From assembly GCA_946536955.1 (NCBI GenBank), contig CAMNFJ010000021.1, forward strand, positions 1 through 24,679: a stretch of DNA of 24,679 nucleotides. Direction: 5' to 3'. The position numbers and the translations under genes were made by a program. This DNA is from CAG-791 sp002394525. Lineage in GTDB: Bacteria; Bacillota; Clostridia; Lachnospirales; Lachnospiraceae. Shown piece by piece: positions 23,727-24,679 of the stretch (its first letter is position 1; each line of letters opens with the position of its first letter). The notes beneath the pieces are model-generated. The model was not told the origin of the DNA, made no database searches, and saw nothing but the letters and a program-made list of their open reading frames with translations.

Positions 23727-24191
23727 ATGGGTTTAATGACCTTTAAATGTGGCGACGTCATTTTCCGACAAGGCGATCCAGGTGACTGCATGTATGATAT
23801 CCGGGCAGGAAAAGTGGATATCTATGTGAATTGCGAGGGAAAGGAAGATAAGAAGATCGCAGAACTGTACGACGGCGGGTTTTTCGGAGAAATGGGAGTT
23901 CTTGACGACACGGTCCGGTCTGCCACAGCAGTAGCGGCTTCTGATGACACGGAAGTGCTTTCCATATCGAAAAAAGAATTTGGCCAGTATTTCAAGCAGG
24001 AGCCTGTCAAGATCCTGGACCTGATGCAGCAGATGACCGACCGGCTCAGAGACACCACACAGGAATATCTGGAGGCCCGCCGGACTTTGGAGGAATGCGA
24101 GGAGGCAGAAAAGACCGGGGCGGAAAAGAGCGAGGACCTCAAGCTCAGGATCCGGAAGTATTCCGATCGTCACAAAGCCTATAATTCCTAA
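23727..24191 (+). CDS. Stand-alone cyclic-nucleotide-binding domain protein 1
   Basis: 154 aa from ATG 23727, after AGGAGGGAG (23711-23719). One CAP_ED/cNMP fold: FKCGDVIFRQGDPGDCMYDIRAGKVDIYV, then the phosphate-binding cassette GFFGEMGVLDDTVRSATAVA with E55 and R64. After the domain there is a charged helical tail (about 105-154, likely coiled coil) but no DNA-binding domain, so it is not a CRP-type regulator by itself. Presumably a ligand-controlled partner; the ligand (cAMP, cGMP or none) cannot be told. The paralogue starts 26 nt downstream. Divergent from the PTS operon. Confidence 0.8.
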   Translation: MGLMTFKCGDVIFRQGDPGDCMYDIRAGKVDIYVNCEGKEDKKIAELYDGGFFGEMGVLDDTVRSATAVAASDDTEVLSISKKEFGQYFKQEPVKILDLMQQMTDRLRDTTQEYLEARRTLEECEEAEKTGAEKSEDLKLRIRKYSDRHKAYNS

Positions 24192-24217
24192 TCAAACTCT
24201 AAAAGGAAGGATTTGCT

Positions 24218-24601
24218 ATGATAACGAAAGAATATAAGAGCGGTCAGGTCATTTTTGAAGAGGGCGCTCTTGAGTTTTGTATGTACGATATCCGGAGAGG
24301 CAGAGTCGGCGTTTACAGCGCATACGGGACACCGGATGAAAAGCTGATCGCGGAGCTTGCCGAAGGCAGGACCGTCGGGGAGATGGGGCTGATCGAACGA
24401 GCCCCCCGTTCCGCCACTGTTGTTGTTCTTGAGGACGGCACGATCCTTGAGGAGATCCGTGAAGACGGTCTGAAGGATTTCTTCCTCAGGCAGCCTGAGA
24501 AGCTCCTCCTCATCATGAGAGATATGAGCTCACGTCTTCGCGAAACGACTGAGAAGCTGGCCGATGCCTGCCGCAGGATCCATGAGATCGAGAACTCCTG
24601 A
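24218..24601 (+). CDS. Stand-alone cyclic-nucleotide-binding domain protein 2
   Basis: 127 aa from ATG 24218, with AAAAGGAAGGA upstream. Clear paralogue of the previous gene: same register of MYDIRRGRVGVYS, VGEMGLIERAPRSATVVV (E55, R64) and MRDMSSRLRETTEKLADACRR. It lacks the longer charged tail and any effector domain. Tandem duplication of a regulatory-domain gene, in one transcript with its copy, suggests that they form a heterodimer or bind different ligands; this is inference. Confidence 0.8.
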   Translation: MITKEYKSGQVIFEEGALEFCMYDIRRGRVGVYSAYGTPDEKLIAELAEGRTVGEMGLIERAPRSATVVVLEDGTILEEIREDGLKDFFLRQPEKLLLIMRDMSSRLRETTEKLADACRRIHEIENS

Positions 24602-24621
24602 ATAATGTTGTGATTTTTTAC

Positions 24622-24651
24622 TCCCGCGCAGGTCTCTGGCCATGCGCGGGA
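24622..24651 (+). terminator. GC-rich stem-loop after the cyclic-nucleotide-binding pair
   Basis: TCCCGCGCA (24622-24630) pairs perfectly with TGCGCGGGA (24643-24651). It stands 21 nt after the last stop. The following sequence (ATTTCATG) is only weakly T-rich, so it may be an inefficient terminator or another structural element. It precedes the end of the window. Confidence 0.45.
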
Positions 24652-24679
24652 ATTTCATGCGCATTAACGGCGCGGGGCC

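Overview
The window looks like a piece of a moderately GC-rich Bacillota chromosome, most likely a Lachnospiraceae-type gut or rumen clostridium. This rests on four things: strong AGGAGG-type ribosome sites, very large secreted proteins built from BspA-like leucine-rich repeats, Big2/Ig-like and fibronectin III modules, a mannose-family PTS operon with DUF956, and many dispersed repeats with a GGGGACGGTYC core. The taxon is inferred, not proven.

Layout. 1-173: a 22-nt-period direct repeat at the window edge, then the leader of the first gene. 174-8033 (+): a giant secreted protein (2619 aa) with a VWA domain followed by a zincin motif, HESGHYIFGFYDEY, whose spacing matches animal CLCA self-cleaving metalloproteases. 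8050-8196: repeat cluster. 8401-10424 (+): an AT-rich two-gene cassette, an AAA15/RloA-type ATPase and an RloB protein, probably a phage-defence (AbiL-like) pair, preceded by a nested palindrome. 10463-10786: a consensus sigma-A promoter (TTGACA-17-TATAAT) and, about 250 nt downstream, a rho-independent terminator, so a candidate small RNA or attenuated leader. 10863-14510 (+): a second secreted protein (1215 aa) with BspA-like repeats in exact 627-nt modules. 14516-14850: repeat cluster with a 5 x 42-bp array. 14879-15979 (-): MBL-fold hydrolase with a C-terminal membrane segment. 16178-16436: more repeats. 16471-18786 (+): a decayed gene (C-terminal half of a MATE transporter out of frame with an anti-sigma-type ATPase domain that carries a 57-nt tandem repeat), then a GNAT/FemAB-like acyltransferase. 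18772-18868: second repeat type. 18896-19885 (+): Gfo/Idh/MocA oxidoreductase, ending at a bidirectional terminator shared with the convergent PTS operon. 19975-23342 (-): manXYZ plus DUF956, from a promoter at 23480-23508. 23577-24601 (+): two paralogous stand-alone cyclic-nucleotide-binding-domain proteins, divergent from the PTS operon.

How it fits together. The PTS operon imports and phosphorylates a hexose or related sugar. The two large proteins probably face the host or community. The RloAB pair is a horizontally acquired-looking island between them. The most distinctive genome-scale signal is two repeat families, one ending in TGACAAA/TTTGTCA and one in TGAGTCA/TGACTCA, that share the same GGGGACGGTYC core. 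They sit at gene ends, and in two genes the stop codon is the first three bases of the repeat.
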